Positions 16,147 to 24,460 of a stretch of DNA of 64,000 nucleotides are shown here, one piece after another. Source of the stretch: Tepidibacter aestuarii (GTDB lineage: Bacteria > Bacillota > Clostridia > Peptostreptococcales > Peptostreptococcaceae); NCBI RefSeq assembly GCF_934924865.1, contig NZ_OW235315.1, positions 1,426,001 through 1,490,000 of the forward strand, read 5' to 3'. Numbering within the stretch: position 1 is the stretch's first letter; the number at the start of each line of letters is the position of its first letter. A model generated the notes under the pieces. The model ran no database searches, was not told the origin of the DNA, and saw nothing but the letters and a program-made list of their open reading frames with translations. Made by a program: the position numbers and the translations under genes.

Positions 16147-16986
16147 ATGAAAGCTAATATTAATAATAATGAAAATAATATTAAAGTAATAGAAAGAATG
16201 AATAATGAAAATGTGTCTATTGAAATTTTAGAATTTGAAGAATTAAGAGGTGGAAGTAATGTATCAAGTTCAATAATGCTATCTTTTATGAAAGATTCAA
16301 ATATTAAACTTAGACAAGTGAAAATAACATTAAATAATACTCAAATTAGATTAGAAGCAGGAGCTTTAAGTTACTTAAAAGGTAATATAGAAATGAATAA
16401 TAAAATTGGAGGAATTATGGGGCTTGGTAAAAAGTTCTTAAAAGGAAGTGTTACAGGAGAAACAACATTTAAGCCAAAATATTCAGGAACAGGAGAAATT
16501 TATTTAGAGCCTAGTTTCGGTCATTATGTGATTATAGAGCTTGAAAATGAAGAGGTTATTGTTGATGATGGAGTATTTTATGCTTGTGAAGATAGTGTAG
16601 AAGTTGGAGCAGCTATGCAAAAAAATGTATCATCAGCAGTGCTTGGTCAAGAGGGACTTTTTCAAACTAAACTTTGTGGAAGCGGATTTGTAGTTCTTGA
16701 AGTCCCTGTGCCTAAAGAGGAAATAATAGAGCATGAATTAAATAATGAAACACTAAAAGTAGATGGAAACTTTGCTATACTCAGAACTGGAAATATTAAT
16801 TTTACAGTTGAAACATCTTCTAAATCATTAATAGGTTCTGCAACCAGTGGAGAAGGATTATTGAATGTATTTAGAGGAACAGGAAAAGTATGGCTTATAC
16901 CAACAAAGCATGTTTATAGTAATTTAACTAATTTTGGGCTTTATGGAATGACTAATCCTGGAGGGAAATCAAATACTAAAGCATAG
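16147..16986 (+). CDS. AIM24-family protein
   Basis: AAGGGGGAAGGTTT precedes ATG 16147. From about residue 60 the 279-residue protein shows the AIM24 fold pattern: repeated beta-strands with IRLEAGALSYLKGNIEM, GEIYLEPSFGHYVIIEL, CGSGFVVLEVPVP and a final GLLNVFRGTGKVWLIPT. The N-terminal 50 residues are a variable extension rich in Asn. AIM24 homologs in bacteria are soluble proteins of unclear role; related domains occur with stress proteins. The gene is monocistronic with its own terminator and is intact, unlike much of the surrounding DNA. Confidence 0.85.
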   Translation: MKANINNNENNIKVIERMNNENVSIEILEFEELRGGSNVSSSIMLSFMKDSNIKLRQVKITLNNTQIRLEAGALSYLKGNIEMNNKIGGIMGLGKKFLKGSVTGETTFKPKYSGTGEIYLEPSFGHYVIIELENEEVIVDDGVFYACEDSVEVGAAMQKNVSSAVLGQEGLFQTKLCGSGFVVLEVPVPKEEIIEHELNNETLKVDGNFAILRTGNINFTVETSSKSLIGSATSGEGLLNVFRGTGKVWLIPTKHVYSNLTNFGLYGMTNPGGKSNTKA

Positions 16987-17057
16987 TCTTTTAAACACTA
17001 TCTGTTTTTTATTGGATATCTTTTATGCAAATTAAGTATAATAAGTTGAACTTTAAA

Positions 17058-17091
17058 TCAAAAAAGGTGATTGATTAAATCACCTTTTTTC
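17058..17091. terminator. Bidirectional terminator
   Basis: AAAAAAGGTGATT and AATCACCTTTTTT form a stem between two convergent genes, T-rich on both strands. Confidence 0.75.
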
Positions 17092-17133
17092 AAGTTATCT
17101 CAATGTATGTAATTACTTTAAACTTTGCTTTTA

Positions 17134-17361
17134 TTAAAATACTCCCAATTCTTTTTCTTTTGATGTCTTTTCTATTTCTACACATTGAATTGAATCTATG
17201 TCTATATATATCTTCTTTTTATTACCATTATCAGATATAACAATACATTCTTCTTCGAATGTAATAACGTCTTCATTATCAGCTGTTATATCTTTCCCAG
17301 TATAAAAGTTAATAATTTTAAAAGTTTCTTGTAATACTTTTTCTAATTGTTCTTTTTTCAT
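17134..17361 (-). CDS. Small acidic protein of unknown function (75 residues)
   Basis: AAAGGAGGAAAATTT precedes the ATG. An N-terminal helix (MKKEQLEKVLQETFKIINFY) is followed by an acidic beta-rich part (ITFEEECIVISDNGNKKKIY; IDIDSIQCVEIEKT). It resembles a single small domain with two cysteines and no known motif. The gene at 17,409-17,594 precedes it on the same strand by 47 bases, so they may be co-transcribed. Confidence 0.6.
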   Translation of the reverse strand: MKKEQLEKVLQETFKIINFYTGKDITADNEDVITFEEECIVISDNGNKKKIYIDIDSIQCVEIEKTSKEKELGVF

Positions 17362-17408
17362 AAATTTTCCTCCTTTATATAAATAAAAAATATATTTAAA
17401 GTTGCCTT

Positions 17409-17594
17409 TTAATTATTGTTTGCTGAAATAGATTTTGTTTCTAGTTGGATATTTTTATAGTCCTTGATAGTAGATCTTATGTAATTCTTTTGTTCAATGG
17501 ATAGATAATTAGAATTGTATTTAAGCTGATTTTCTAGTTTATCAATTGAAAAGTCTAAAGAGTTTATAAGTATTTGGAGTTTATCAGTATACAT
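17409..17594 (-). CDS. Small helical protein of unknown function (61 residues)
   Basis: The start is set at the ATG five bases after GGAGG; the in-frame ATG four codons earlier lies within that ribosome site. The product begins MYTDKLQILINSLDFSIDKL and reads as two amphipathic helices. It has no motif I recognise and is probably transcribed with the 75-residue gene downstream. Confidence 0.55.
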   Translation of the reverse strand: MYTDKLQILINSLDFSIDKLENQLKYNSNYLSIEQKNYIRSTIKDYKNIQLETKSISANNN

Positions 17595-17606
17595 AAAAAC
17601 CTCCAT

Positions 17607-17989
17607 GGCTCAATTATATATTTTGATTATGGCCATTAATTTAAATGTTATGCTTATTGTTGAAAAGTTTTTGAGGGAAAAGGGATTTATTCTTATCAAG
17701 GAATTTGAAGATACAGTTATTAAAATAGCTTGTATAAATAGAGATTAGAGGAATTAATAATATGTTTAATGATACAGAGAAATGTGGCCTGTATGTAGGT
17801 TATACAGAAGCTATATGTCTTAGAAATATAATAGGTATTCTACTTTTATAGCTTATTGTAAATAGAGTCATTGGAGATATAGTGTATTATGAAAATGAAA
17901 TGATACATAAAAAAATAGTTTATACATTTTAGAAAATATAATAAAATAGAACAGTAAAAAAACTATAGAATGTATAAGGTGAATAATTA
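17607..17989. other. Spacer with short remnant frames
   Basis: The plus strand carries MLIVEKFLREKGFILIKEFE (from about 17,651, no ribosome site) and a 29-codon frame from ATG 17762, MFNDTEKCGLYVGYTEAICL, with weak AGAGGAATTAATAAT upstream. Both stop early and look like relics. Confidence 0.3.
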
Positions 17990-18406
17990 ATGAACAACAA
18001 AGAAAATAATGTAAAAGAATTTTATCTGGATTTTTTGAATGGACATAGTTATATAATGGTAGATACAAAAAGAAATATAGTATATGAAAAGCCTTCTGGT
18101 GTATGGGAAAAAGATGATTTTAAGCTTTTTCATAAATTGTATGAAGAAAGAGTTATACCTTTATTAAAAGGAGAACCTTTTGCTATATGTAATGATGCTA
18201 TTTATTATAAAATTTCTTTAATAGAAGAAGAAATAAAAAAACATAATGAATGGCTTGCACAAAATAATTTAGCAAAAGTAGTTTTAATAGTAGGTGGGCA
18301 TGTAGAAAAAAGAGATCACCTAGAAGAAGCTAAAAATAATTTAAAACCTAAAATGGTTAATACTTTACAAGAAGCAAAAGCATGGTTAAAAGAACAAGGA
18401 TTTTAA
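17990..18406 (+). CDS. Uncharacterised soluble protein (138 residues)
   Basis: AAGGTGAATAATTA precedes ATG 17990. The product has beta-rich N-terminal sequence (YLDFLNGHSYIMVDTKRNIV), a helical centre (ISLIEEEIKKHNEWLAQNNL), then KVVLIVGGHVEKRDHLEEAK and a terminal helix TLQEAKAWLKEQGF. The alternation and final helix recall STAS/SpoIIAA-like folds, but I see no conserved phosphorylation serine motif, so the resemblance is speculative. Confidence 0.6.
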   Translation: MNNKENNVKEFYLDFLNGHSYIMVDTKRNIVYEKPSGVWEKDDFKLFHKLYEERVIPLLKGEPFAICNDAIYYKISLIEEEIKKHNEWLAQNNLAKVVLIVGGHVEKRDHLEEAKNNLKPKMVNTLQEAKAWLKEQGF

Positions 18407-18451
18407 AAAATATAGGGCTTTTAAAAATATATGATTGGAGTTTGATTTGAA

Positions 18452-18532
18452 AAAGGCACATCTATTGAAAGGTAGAGTCACAAAGCTATGGGTCTAAGGG
18501 ATTAACAATCCTATGATTGCCAGGTTGCCAGA
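18452..18532 (+). promoter_or_regulatory. Cyclic di-GMP riboswitch, GEMM-I class
   Basis: The aptamer elements appear in order: GGCA closing strand, TCTATTGAAAGGTAGA hairpin, CACAAAGCTATGGGTCTAAGG, a short hairpin, TATGATTGCCAGGTTGCC. The C-x-CAAAGC, GGGTCTAAGG and GCCAGGTTGCC blocks are diagnostic of GEMM-I. The usual GACGCAAAGC reads GTCACAAAGC, so ligand binding may be weakened. It precedes a truncated HD-GYP c-di-GMP phosphodiesterase frame, a logical but apparently decayed feedback pair. Confidence 0.85.
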
Positions 18533-18593
18533 ATATATTTTTACTCATATAAACTATAGTAAGTTTTAATATAGTAGCCTTTAGTTAATACAA

Positions 18594-18824
18594 TTGAAAC
18601 GAGATATCCTTCAAAAAAAGGTAAATTATGAAGAATACGAAACAATGAAATCTCATCCTATAATCGGAAAAGGTACTATTAAATCAAATGTTCTTTTTTC
18701 TAAAATAAGTTATTGTGTTCATTATACTCATGAACATATAGATGGTAAGGTCTACTTTGGGATAAAAGATAAAGGCATTCCAATAGAATCTAAGCTTATA
18801 ATCTACACTTGCAAATATATCTAA
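18594..18824 (+). pseudogene. Truncated HD-GYP phosphodiesterase
   Basis: The frame reads GKRDILQKKVNYEEYETMKS-HPIIGKG, then YCVHYTHEHIDGKVYFGIKD, GIPIESKLIIYTCKYI. This matches the central part of HD-GYP domains (I-x-ILxKxxxLTxEE-x-x-x-MK-x-HP...HHE-x-x-DGKGYP-x-GLKG-x-x-IPL-x-ARII). The N-terminal catalytic HD pair and everything after ARII are missing, and GYP has become VYF. It has no ribosome site. It follows the c-di-GMP riboswitch by about 60 bases. Confidence 0.65.
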
Positions 18825-18868
18825 ATATAGCATGGAAATGTACTTTATATAGCATGGAAATGTACTTT
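18825..18868 (+). repeat. Perfect 22-bp tandem duplication
   Basis: The unit beginning ATATAGCATGGAAATG and ending TACTTT is present twice in direct succession with no mismatch, right after the HD-GYP remnant. Confidence 0.8.
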
Positions 18869-18950
18869 TTCAAAATCCGTACTGTTACTTGTAGATATTA
18901 TTTAATATAAAAAGAATGAACTGGGAATGCTAAACAATGAGGTGTTGAAT

Positions 18951-19121
18951 TTGGAATTAAATTTTAAGAGGAATTTAGGCAATACAGATAGAGGTATAAG
19001 AATAACTATAGGGATAATAACAATAATGTTAGTATATGGTAATATATTAAATGGGTGGTGGGGTATACTTGCTATAATAATAGCTTTATCTCAGTTTATT
19101 GAAGGTTTTTTAGGGTATTGA
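18951..19121 (+). CDS. DUF2892-family small membrane protein
   Basis: The core KRNLGNTDRGIRITIGIITI matches the DUF2892 opening (K-x-N-V-G-x-x-DR-x-IR-x-x-xG), followed by a second helix with WWGILAIIIALSQFIEGFLG. The family consists of two-helix inner membrane proteins, sometimes fused to rhodanese (YgaP). I set the start at TTG 18951, six bases after GAGGTG. An in-frame ATG at 18927 would add eight residues but has no ribosome site. Confidence 0.75.
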   Translation: MELNFKRNLGNTDRGIRITIGIITIMLVYGNILNGWWGILAIIIALSQFIEGFLGY

Positions 19122-19162
19122 ATTATATATGATTTGATGGGGTGGTCAACCCTAAAATAGAT

Positions 19163-19238
19163 AAAGAGCCATAATGAGATGTACCCCAAATGCTAGACAA
19201 AAGTCTAATATTTGGAGGTGCACTTCACTATGGCTCTT
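19163..19238. repeat. Second palindromic IS-end-like element, acting as a terminator
   Basis: Outer arms AAAGAGCCATA and TATGGCTCTTT enclose GTACCCCAAATGCTAGACA facing TCTAATATTTGGAGGTGCAC. The inner part matches the element at 6,149-6,196. Ts follow on the plus strand and a run of A/T-rich DNA on the minus strand, so it probably ends transcription of both convergent genes. Confidence 0.55.
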
Positions 19239-19290
19239 TTTAATACAAGAAAAGAAAAATAAGTAGTTTAAAAATCAACTCATTCTTTTT

Positions 19291-19494
19291 TTATATTTTA
19301 GTAACATTTGAAGCCTGAAGCCCTTTATCTCCTTGTACTATATCTAGTGAAACATCTTGTCCTTCTTCTAAATCTTTTCTAGATCCTTTTTCTTTCACAG
19401 CAGATATATGAACAAATACATCTTCTCCTTCGTCTAAAGTAATAAACCCATATCCTTTTTCTGGATTAAACCATTTTACTACACCATTTCTCAT
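19291..19494 (-). CDS. Cold-shock protein (CspA family)
   Basis: The 67-residue protein is a single cold-shock domain. [16 protein letters not shown] holds RNP1 (KGYGFI) and [10 protein letters not shown] holds RNP2 (VFVHIS), and the ending LQASNVTKI is typical. It binds single-stranded RNA and acts as an RNA chaperone. GGAGG lies before the start. A long AT-rich leader of uncertain extent (19,495-19,966) lies upstream, as expected for csp genes controlled by mRNA structure. It is fully conserved. Confidence 0.95.
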   Translation of the reverse strand: MRNGVVKWFNPEKGYGFITLDEGEDVFVHISAVKEKGSRKDLEEGQDVSLDIVQGDKGLQASNVTKI

Positions 19495-19966
19495 TGCAAT
19501 TCCTCCATTTAGTGAAAATTATTAAAACATATAGAATTCTATTCACTTATTAATTTCTATTGATTTTTAATTTTAAAATCATATTTATTTTTTGTATTTT
19601 GGAAAATTATATACTACCTGATTTGAAAAAGATAATTTGAAATTTAATTTTGTAACATATTAATAAATGATTTTGACTATATTTTTAAAGATATATATTT
19701 AATCTGATTGGTTATTATAAAAAAAATAGTATTATTTTTTTTCGTGATTATTTCAGCTCTAATATTCTTTATTAATAAACACATCAACAGGTGAAACATG
19801 TGTTGATAAATCTTGTTACTGAAATTTTTCAATAAATGGAGTTTTTTTATAAAAGAGCCTGATTTTTATTTTTATTCAATAAACGGTCAATCTAGTTAAT
19901 ATAAATCAACTGAATTTTATGAAATAATAAGTGCAAGGGATATATATAATAAGGGGGATGATCATA
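19495..19966. other. Divergent intergenic region between csp and the SHMT-like gene
   Basis: No gene is seen. A hairpin AACACAT...ATGTGTT lies near 19,776-19,805. Both genes must be driven from here, and the csp leader probably occupies the left part. I found no recognisable T-box or glycine riboswitch. Confidence 0.4.
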
Positions 19967-21229
19967 ATGAAAACATTAAAAAGTGTAAAAGAAAAAGATA
20001 TTGAACTGTATAGAATTGTTGAAGAAGAATTTGCACGTCAAGAAGTAGGAATTGAAATGATAGCATCAGAGAGCTATGCACCAACACCAATTTTAGAGCT
20101 TCAAGGAAGTATATTAACAAATAAAACTACAGAAGGTGTGCCTGGAAAAAGATATCATGCTGGATGCGGAGTAATTGACAAGATGGAGGTTTTAGGAAAT
20201 GAAAGAGCGAAAACTTTATTTAAAGCAGAACATGCAAATATCCAACCTCACTCTGGCTCAAATGCAAATATGTGCGTCTATCAATCTATACTTAAACCTG
20301 GAGATACTGTATTAGGAATGAGCTTAGATACTGGTGGTCATTTAACCCATGGGCATAAAGCAAATTTTTCAGGTAGATTTTTTAATTTTATTCCATATGG
20401 GTTAAATAGAGAGACAGAGTTAATTGATTATGATGAAATAGAAAGATTAGCAAATGAGCATAAGCCAAAGCTTATTGTAGCAGGAGCAAGTGCTTACTCA
20501 AGAGAAATAGATTACGAAAAAATATATAATATAGCTAAATCTGTAGATGCATATTTTATGGTGGATATGGCACATATAGGTGGATTAGTTGCAGCAGAAG
20601 TACTTCCAAGTCCAGTGCCACATGCTGATTTTGTTACAAGTACTACAACAAAAACACTTGCTGGAGCTAGAGGTGGATTTGTGCTTTGCAAAGAAAAGTT
20701 TGCCAATAAGTTAGATAAAGCTACATTCCCAGGAGCACAAGGATCAGCTCATCTTCATATAATGGCAGCAAAAACGTATAATTTTAAACATGCCATGACA
20801 GAAGAATTTAGGGAGTATGCAAGACAAGTAGTAAAAAATGCACAAAAACTAGCTGAGGTTCTACAAGAGAAAGGATTTAGAATCGTATCAGGAGGAACAG
20901 ATAATCATTTAATGTTAGTAGATCTTCGTCCTAAAGATTTAACAGGAGTTCAATTAGAAAAAGCACTTGAATATGTAGGAATAACTGTAAATAAAAATAT
21001 GATTCCATTTGACCCTGAAACTTCAGTAACGACTAGTGGAATAAGAATAGGGACTACTGCAATGACTATAAAAGGGATGAAGGAAACTAACATGGAGGAA
21101 ATAGGAAATATAATTGCAGAAGTAGCGGAAAATATTGAAGATTACAAGGTGTTAGATAAAATTAAAATTAGGGTTTGTGATTTAGGAGCTAAATTCCCAT
21201 TATATCCTGGATATTTTGAATCATTTTAA
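19967..21229 (+). CDS. glyA: Serine hydroxymethyltransferase-like PLP enzyme
   Basis: AGGGGGATGATCATA sets the start at ATG 19967; the frame is open further upstream but lacks a site. The 420-residue protein follows SHMT: ASESYAPTPILELQGS, GKRYHAGCG, ANIQPHSGSNANM, and MVDMAHIGGL with Asp200 and His203. The PLP lysine, Lys229, lies in TSTTTKTLAGARGG. Known SHMTs have TTTTHKTLRGPRGG here, so the His before the lysine is Thr, and the following Arg and Pro are Ala. The expected reaction is serine plus tetrahydrofolate to glycine plus methylene-tetrahydrofolate. The altered loop suggests a different aldol substrate or a divergent subfamily. Monocistronic. Confidence 0.8.
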   Translation: MKTLKSVKEKDIELYRIVEEEFARQEVGIEMIASESYAPTPILELQGSILTNKTTEGVPGKRYHAGCGVIDKMEVLGNERAKTLFKAEHANIQPHSGSNANMCVYQSILKPGDTVLGMSLDTGGHLTHGHKANFSGRFFNFIPYGLNRETELIDYDEIERLANEHKPKLIVAGASAYSREIDYEKIYNIAKSVDAYFMVDMAHIGGLVAAEVLPSPVPHADFVTSTTTKTLAGARGGFVLCKEKFANKLDKATFPGAQGSAHLHIMAAKTYNFKHAMTEEFREYARQVVKNAQKLAEVLQEKGFRIVSGGTDNHLMLVDLRPKDLTGVQLEKALEYVGITVNKNMIPFDPETSVTTSGIRIGTTAMTIKGMKETNMEEIGNIIAEVAENIEDYKVLDKIKIRVCDLGAKFPLYPGYFESF

Positions 21230-21260
21230 AAGATAAATTTATTATTAACAATAAAAAACA

Positions 21261-21308
21261 AGTATAAAAAAGACTATACTAATTAATTAGTATAGTTTTT
21301 TTATACTT
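21261..21308 (+). terminator. Strong terminator
   Basis: AAGTATAAAAAA-GACTATACTAA pairs with TTAGTATAGT-TTTTTTATACTT, a very long stem that includes the T-run. Confidence 0.8.
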
Positions 21309-21362
21309 GAGGAAATTATATGATTTTCAAATTGTGGATAACATTGATGGAAGAACTACACT

Positions 21363-21486
21363 TGCAATTATTTTAAGCAACAGAGTCGTTAGACTTGTTG
21401 GCGTCATGAACTCATGTGAATTTTGAGAACGGAGCCTGTAGGGATCGTTGGCGGAATGAGTCAGTGCGTAGCAACTAGACGAATTT
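21363..21486. repeat. 124-bp intergenic repeat, copy 1
   Basis: This segment, from TGCAATTATTTTAAGCAAC to CAACTAGACGAATTT, recurs at 58,346-58,469 with about nine differences and no gaps. It is markedly richer in G and C than its surroundings and contains many short self-complementary pieces, such as GAGTCGTTAGAC versus GACTAGACGA, but no frame. It looks like a dispersed structured element or non-coding RNA. Confidence 0.75.
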
Positions 21487-21598
21487 TTTAATATTTAAAA
21501 TAATATTTTAATTCAAGTGTTAAGTATTATAAAATATAGATGAAATGCTGTATAATGTTGATATATGACTAAAAAATTTGGAAGGAAACAAAACTTAT

Positions 21599-23689
21599 AT
21601 GAAAAGACAAATAAGAAATACATTAAAAAAATGCATGCTTATTATAATAATATTGATCAGCTTTACATCTATTAGTAATACAGAAGAAATATTTGAAAAA
21701 CCTAAAAAAATAAAAATAACAGCTATAAGTGAATGGAAGCCTTTTAGTTATTTAGATTCAGAAGGCAATCCTAAGGGGATATTAATTGATTTTTGGAAGG
21801 CATGGGGGAAGGCTAATAATGTTGAAGTAGAATTCAACGATTCAACATGCTGGGCAGAATCGTTAGAATTTATAAAAAATGGAGAGCAAAATATACATTT
21901 AGGATTATTCTATAAGGATGATAGATCAGAATATATGGACTTTGGAAGTCCTATTATAGATCTTATGACAGGAATATATGTACAAGAAGATGTAGAAGCT
22001 TTTAATATTAGTGATGTTAAAGACTTGGGAATTGGTGTTACAGAAAAAAATTATGCTAAAAATTATCTAGAAAAAAATTATCCTGATATAAATTTATTAA
22101 TATATAAAGACCTTAATGAGGTAATGGAAGCTGTAGATAGAGGAGAAGTAAAGGCTGTTTGTGTGGACTATCATAATAATATTAGAAATATATCTTTTTA
22201 CTATCCAGAGTTGAAAGATTTTGAACTTTTACAAACAATATATACACAGCCTCTAAGGGTTGGAGTTAAAAAAGGAGAAATGGAATTATTAACTTTTATA
22301 AATGATGGAATAAAAAATATATCTGTTGCTGAAATGGAAGGTGTAAAGTCTAAGTGGGAATATATAACTATATATCTTACTAAGGAAAAAGTGAAGAACT
22401 ATATTTTAATAACAAGTATTGTTGTTATTATTTTTCTACTAATAAATACTCTCTTTTTAAAATGTAGAATTACACAAGGCGTTAAAAGACTTTCAGAAAG
22501 TGAAGAAAGTTATAAAAAGCTTGTAAAACTCTGTCCTGATGGAATATTTATTCAACAAAAAGGCAGAATCGTATTTATTAAAGAAGCTACAGTAAAAATA
22601 CTTGGACAAGATAATTATAAAGATATAATGGATAAGAGTTTTGTAGAGTTTATCCAAGATGATTGTAAAAAAAATGTTCAAGACCTTACTGATAGAGTTG
22701 AAAAATTGAATATTACTACTCCGAGATTTGAAGAAAAGCTAGTTAAGGGTGATGGAGAAGTAATTGATGTTGAAATGGCAATGAATGTAATAACTTATAA
22801 AGGAAAGAGCGCAGTTTTAACAATTATAAGAGATATTTCTCAGAGGAAAGAAAGAGAAGAGGAAAAGCAAAATATTCTTATGGAAAAATTGAAATATGAG
22901 AGATTAAAAACAGAATTTTTTTCAAATATATCACATGAGCTCAGAACTCCATTAAATATTTTATTAGGAAGTATTCAGCTTATTGACAAGGTTCCTAATG
23001 ATAATGTTTATCAACAAAGTGAATACTATAAAAAGTACTCGCCTATAATGAGGCAAAATTCATATAGATTACTTAGACTTATTAATAATCTAATAGATAT
23101 GACTAAAATAGATGCTGGATTTTTAAAAATGAATTTTGAAAATCATAATATCGTTCAAGTTGTTGAAGATATAACTATGTCAGTAGTAGAATATATAAAG
23201 AGTAAAGATATAAATATAATATTTGATACAGATGTAGAAGAAAAAATTATTATTTGTGATGCTGATAAAATTGAAAGGGTAATTCTTAATTTACTTTCTA
23301 ATTCTATTAAATTCACAAAAAAAGATGGAAGTATATTTGTAAATATATATGATAAAAATGATGTTGTCCGTATTTATGTAAGAGATACAGGAATAGGTAT
23401 TCCAAAAGAGGAACAGGAAACAATATTTGAGAGATTCAGACAAGTACATCCTTTATTAAATAGGGAAAGAGAAGGTAGCGGAATAGGGCTTTCATTGGTA
23501 AAATCAATAGTAGAAGAGCATAAAGGAAAGATATATTTAAATAGTGAATATGGTAAAGGAAGTGAATTTATTATTGAAATACCTGCTAATGTAAAAATAA
23601 AACAGGAACCTATTTTAGCAGATAAAATTTCTAGTGATGAAGGTAAAGTAGAAAAAATTAATATAGAGTTTTCTGATATATATTCATAA
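21599..23689 (+). CDS. BvgS-like sensor histidine kinase with a periplasmic-binding-type sensor
   Basis: Layout from ATG 21599: signal/membrane segment (KCMLIIIILISFTSIS), a type-3 solute-binding domain at about residues 40-250 (ISEWKPFSYLDSEGNPKGIL; YMDFGSPIIDLMTGIYVQED), a membrane helix near 262-284, a PAS domain at about 295-420, a HisKA domain with His446 in SNISHELRTPLN, and HATPase with N box NLLSNSIKF, RDTGIGIP and GSGIGLSLV. It should bind a small amino-acid-like ligand outside and phosphorylate a response regulator inside, but no regulator gene is adjacent, so it is an orphan. It has no receiver domain, unlike full BvgS hybrids. The ribosome site GGAAGG is 13 bases from the ATG; TTG 21578 is an alternative. 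Confidence 0.9.
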   Translation: MKRQIRNTLKKCMLIIIILISFTSISNTEEIFEKPKKIKITAISEWKPFSYLDSEGNPKGILIDFWKAWGKANNVEVEFNDSTCWAESLEFIKNGEQNIHLGLFYKDDRSEYMDFGSPIIDLMTGIYVQEDVEAFNISDVKDLGIGVTEKNYAKNYLEKNYPDINLLIYKDLNEVMEAVDRGEVKAVCVDYHNNIRNISFYYPELKDFELLQTIYTQPLRVGVKKGEMELLTFINDGIKNISVAEMEGVKSKWEYITIYLTKEKVKNYILITSIVVIIFLLINTLFLKCRITQGVKRLSESEESYKKLVKLCPDGIFIQQKGRIVFIKEATVKILGQDNYKDIMDKSFVEFIQDDCKKNVQDLTDRVEKLNITTPRFEEKLVKGDGEVIDVEMAMNVITYKGKSAVLTIIRDISQRKEREEEKQNILMEKLKYERLKTEFFSNISHELRTPLNILLGSIQLIDKVPNDNVYQQSEYYKKYSPIMRQNSYRLLRLINNLIDMTKIDAGFLKMNFENHNIVQVVEDITMSVVEYIKSKDINIIFDTDVEEKIIICDADKIERVILNLLSNSIKFTKKDGSIFVNIYDKNDVVRIYVRDTGIGIPKEEQETIFERFRQVHPLLNREREGSGIGLSLVKSIVEEHKGKIYLNSEYGKGSEFIIEIPANVKIKQEPILADKISSDEGKVEKINIEFSDIYS

Positions 23690-23728
23690 TTCTTTTATTG
23701 TTAAAAAATTAAATAAAAAGTATAAAGC

Positions 23729-23767
23729 AAAGATGTCTATAAACCATAGTCATCTTTTGTTTTTTTA
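23729..23767 (+). terminator. Rho-independent terminator
   Basis: AAAGATG-TCTAT and ATAGT-CATCTTT pair, followed by TTGTTTTTT. Confidence 0.7.
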
Positions 23768-23910
23768 TTTACATTACTTGGCACAATTAGTTATTCATAT
23801 CAGATTATTTTTTTGAATAACAAATATAGTTATAGACATAATAAAACAAAAGGTGTTTATATATAATAAATTACACTTAAAATATAAATTGAGTAAAGGA
23901 GAGAAAAACT

Positions 23911-24138
23911 ATGAAACACAATAAAGATGACAGAAGAGATAATGTAGATAGGATTCAATATAATATTGATAAGACTATACAAAACTTTCGTATGGCTGAA
24001 GAAATGATTGAAAAAACAAGTGATGATAAAATGAAAAAAACATTAGAAGCAAAAAATGAAAGAAGAGAAGACGCTCTTACTGGGATGAGAAGAGAAATTA
24101 AAGAAGAAGCAATAGATAAACAGAACGGATATAAATAG
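23911..24138 (+). CDS. tlp: Small acid-soluble spore protein Tlp
   Basis: AAAGGAGAGAAAAACT precedes ATG 23911. The 75-residue product has DDRRDNVDRIQYNIDKTIQN, MAEEMIEKTSD and EAKNERREDALTGMRREIKE. It matches Tlp, a minor spore protein with K/R-PDDRSDNVEKLQ at its start and AKNERR-x-x-x-x-GMR-x-EIKDEA near its end. Tlp is made in the forespore under sigma-G or sigma-F control in Bacillus. Here it has its own terminator. The full expected length is present. Confidence 0.93.
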   Translation: MKHNKDDRRDNVDRIQYNIDKTIQNFRMAEEMIEKTSDDKMKKTLEAKNERREDALTGMRREIKEEAIDKQNGYK

Positions 24139-24164
24139 AGTTCGTGCTAAGGCTTTACAAGAAT

Positions 24165-24196
24165 AAAAAGTGTCACTAAAAAGTGATACTTTTTTT
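24165..24196 (+). terminator. Terminator of tlp
   Basis: AAAAAGTGTCACT and AGTGATACTTTTT pair, followed by further Ts. Confidence 0.75.
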
Positions 24197-24337
24197 AGTT
24201 AAATAAAAAAGGAATATTACCTTTTACTGTGATTTCTCTGAAGTTGTACAAATATAATATTACCTGAGTACATAATAATTATTTAACATTAATCCATCAA
24301 ATACTTATTATTTAAATAACTTTGATATTTTTCTTGA

Positions 24338-24357
24338 TTTGTAACTTATGTTACAAA
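24338..24357. promoter_or_regulatory. HcpR-like operator upstream of hcp
   Basis: TTTGTAAC-TTAT-GTTACAAA is a perfect inverted repeat with 8-base arms, about 100 bases before hcp. GTAAC-N4-GTTAC is the half-site arrangement known for HcpR, the CRP/FNR-family regulator that activates hcp in response to NO or nitrite stress. Downstream DNA could hold the promoter (TAATAT near 24,370). Confidence 0.7.
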
Positions 24358-24460
24358 ATAAACTAGACTAATATAGTAAACTTTACTTATAGAAACACAA
24401 AACAAGAAAACTACTTGAAATGTTTATATAAAAAATGAGAAATAATAAGGAGGAAATATA

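Noticed and set aside
18825..18868. Start of a CRISPR array
   Set aside because: Only two adjacent 22-bp units with no spacer are present; it is a simple tandem duplication. No CRISPR array or cas gene was seen in the window.
19640..19966. Glycine riboswitch or T-box before the SHMT-like gene
   Set aside because: I looked for the conserved blocks of both and found only a short hairpin.
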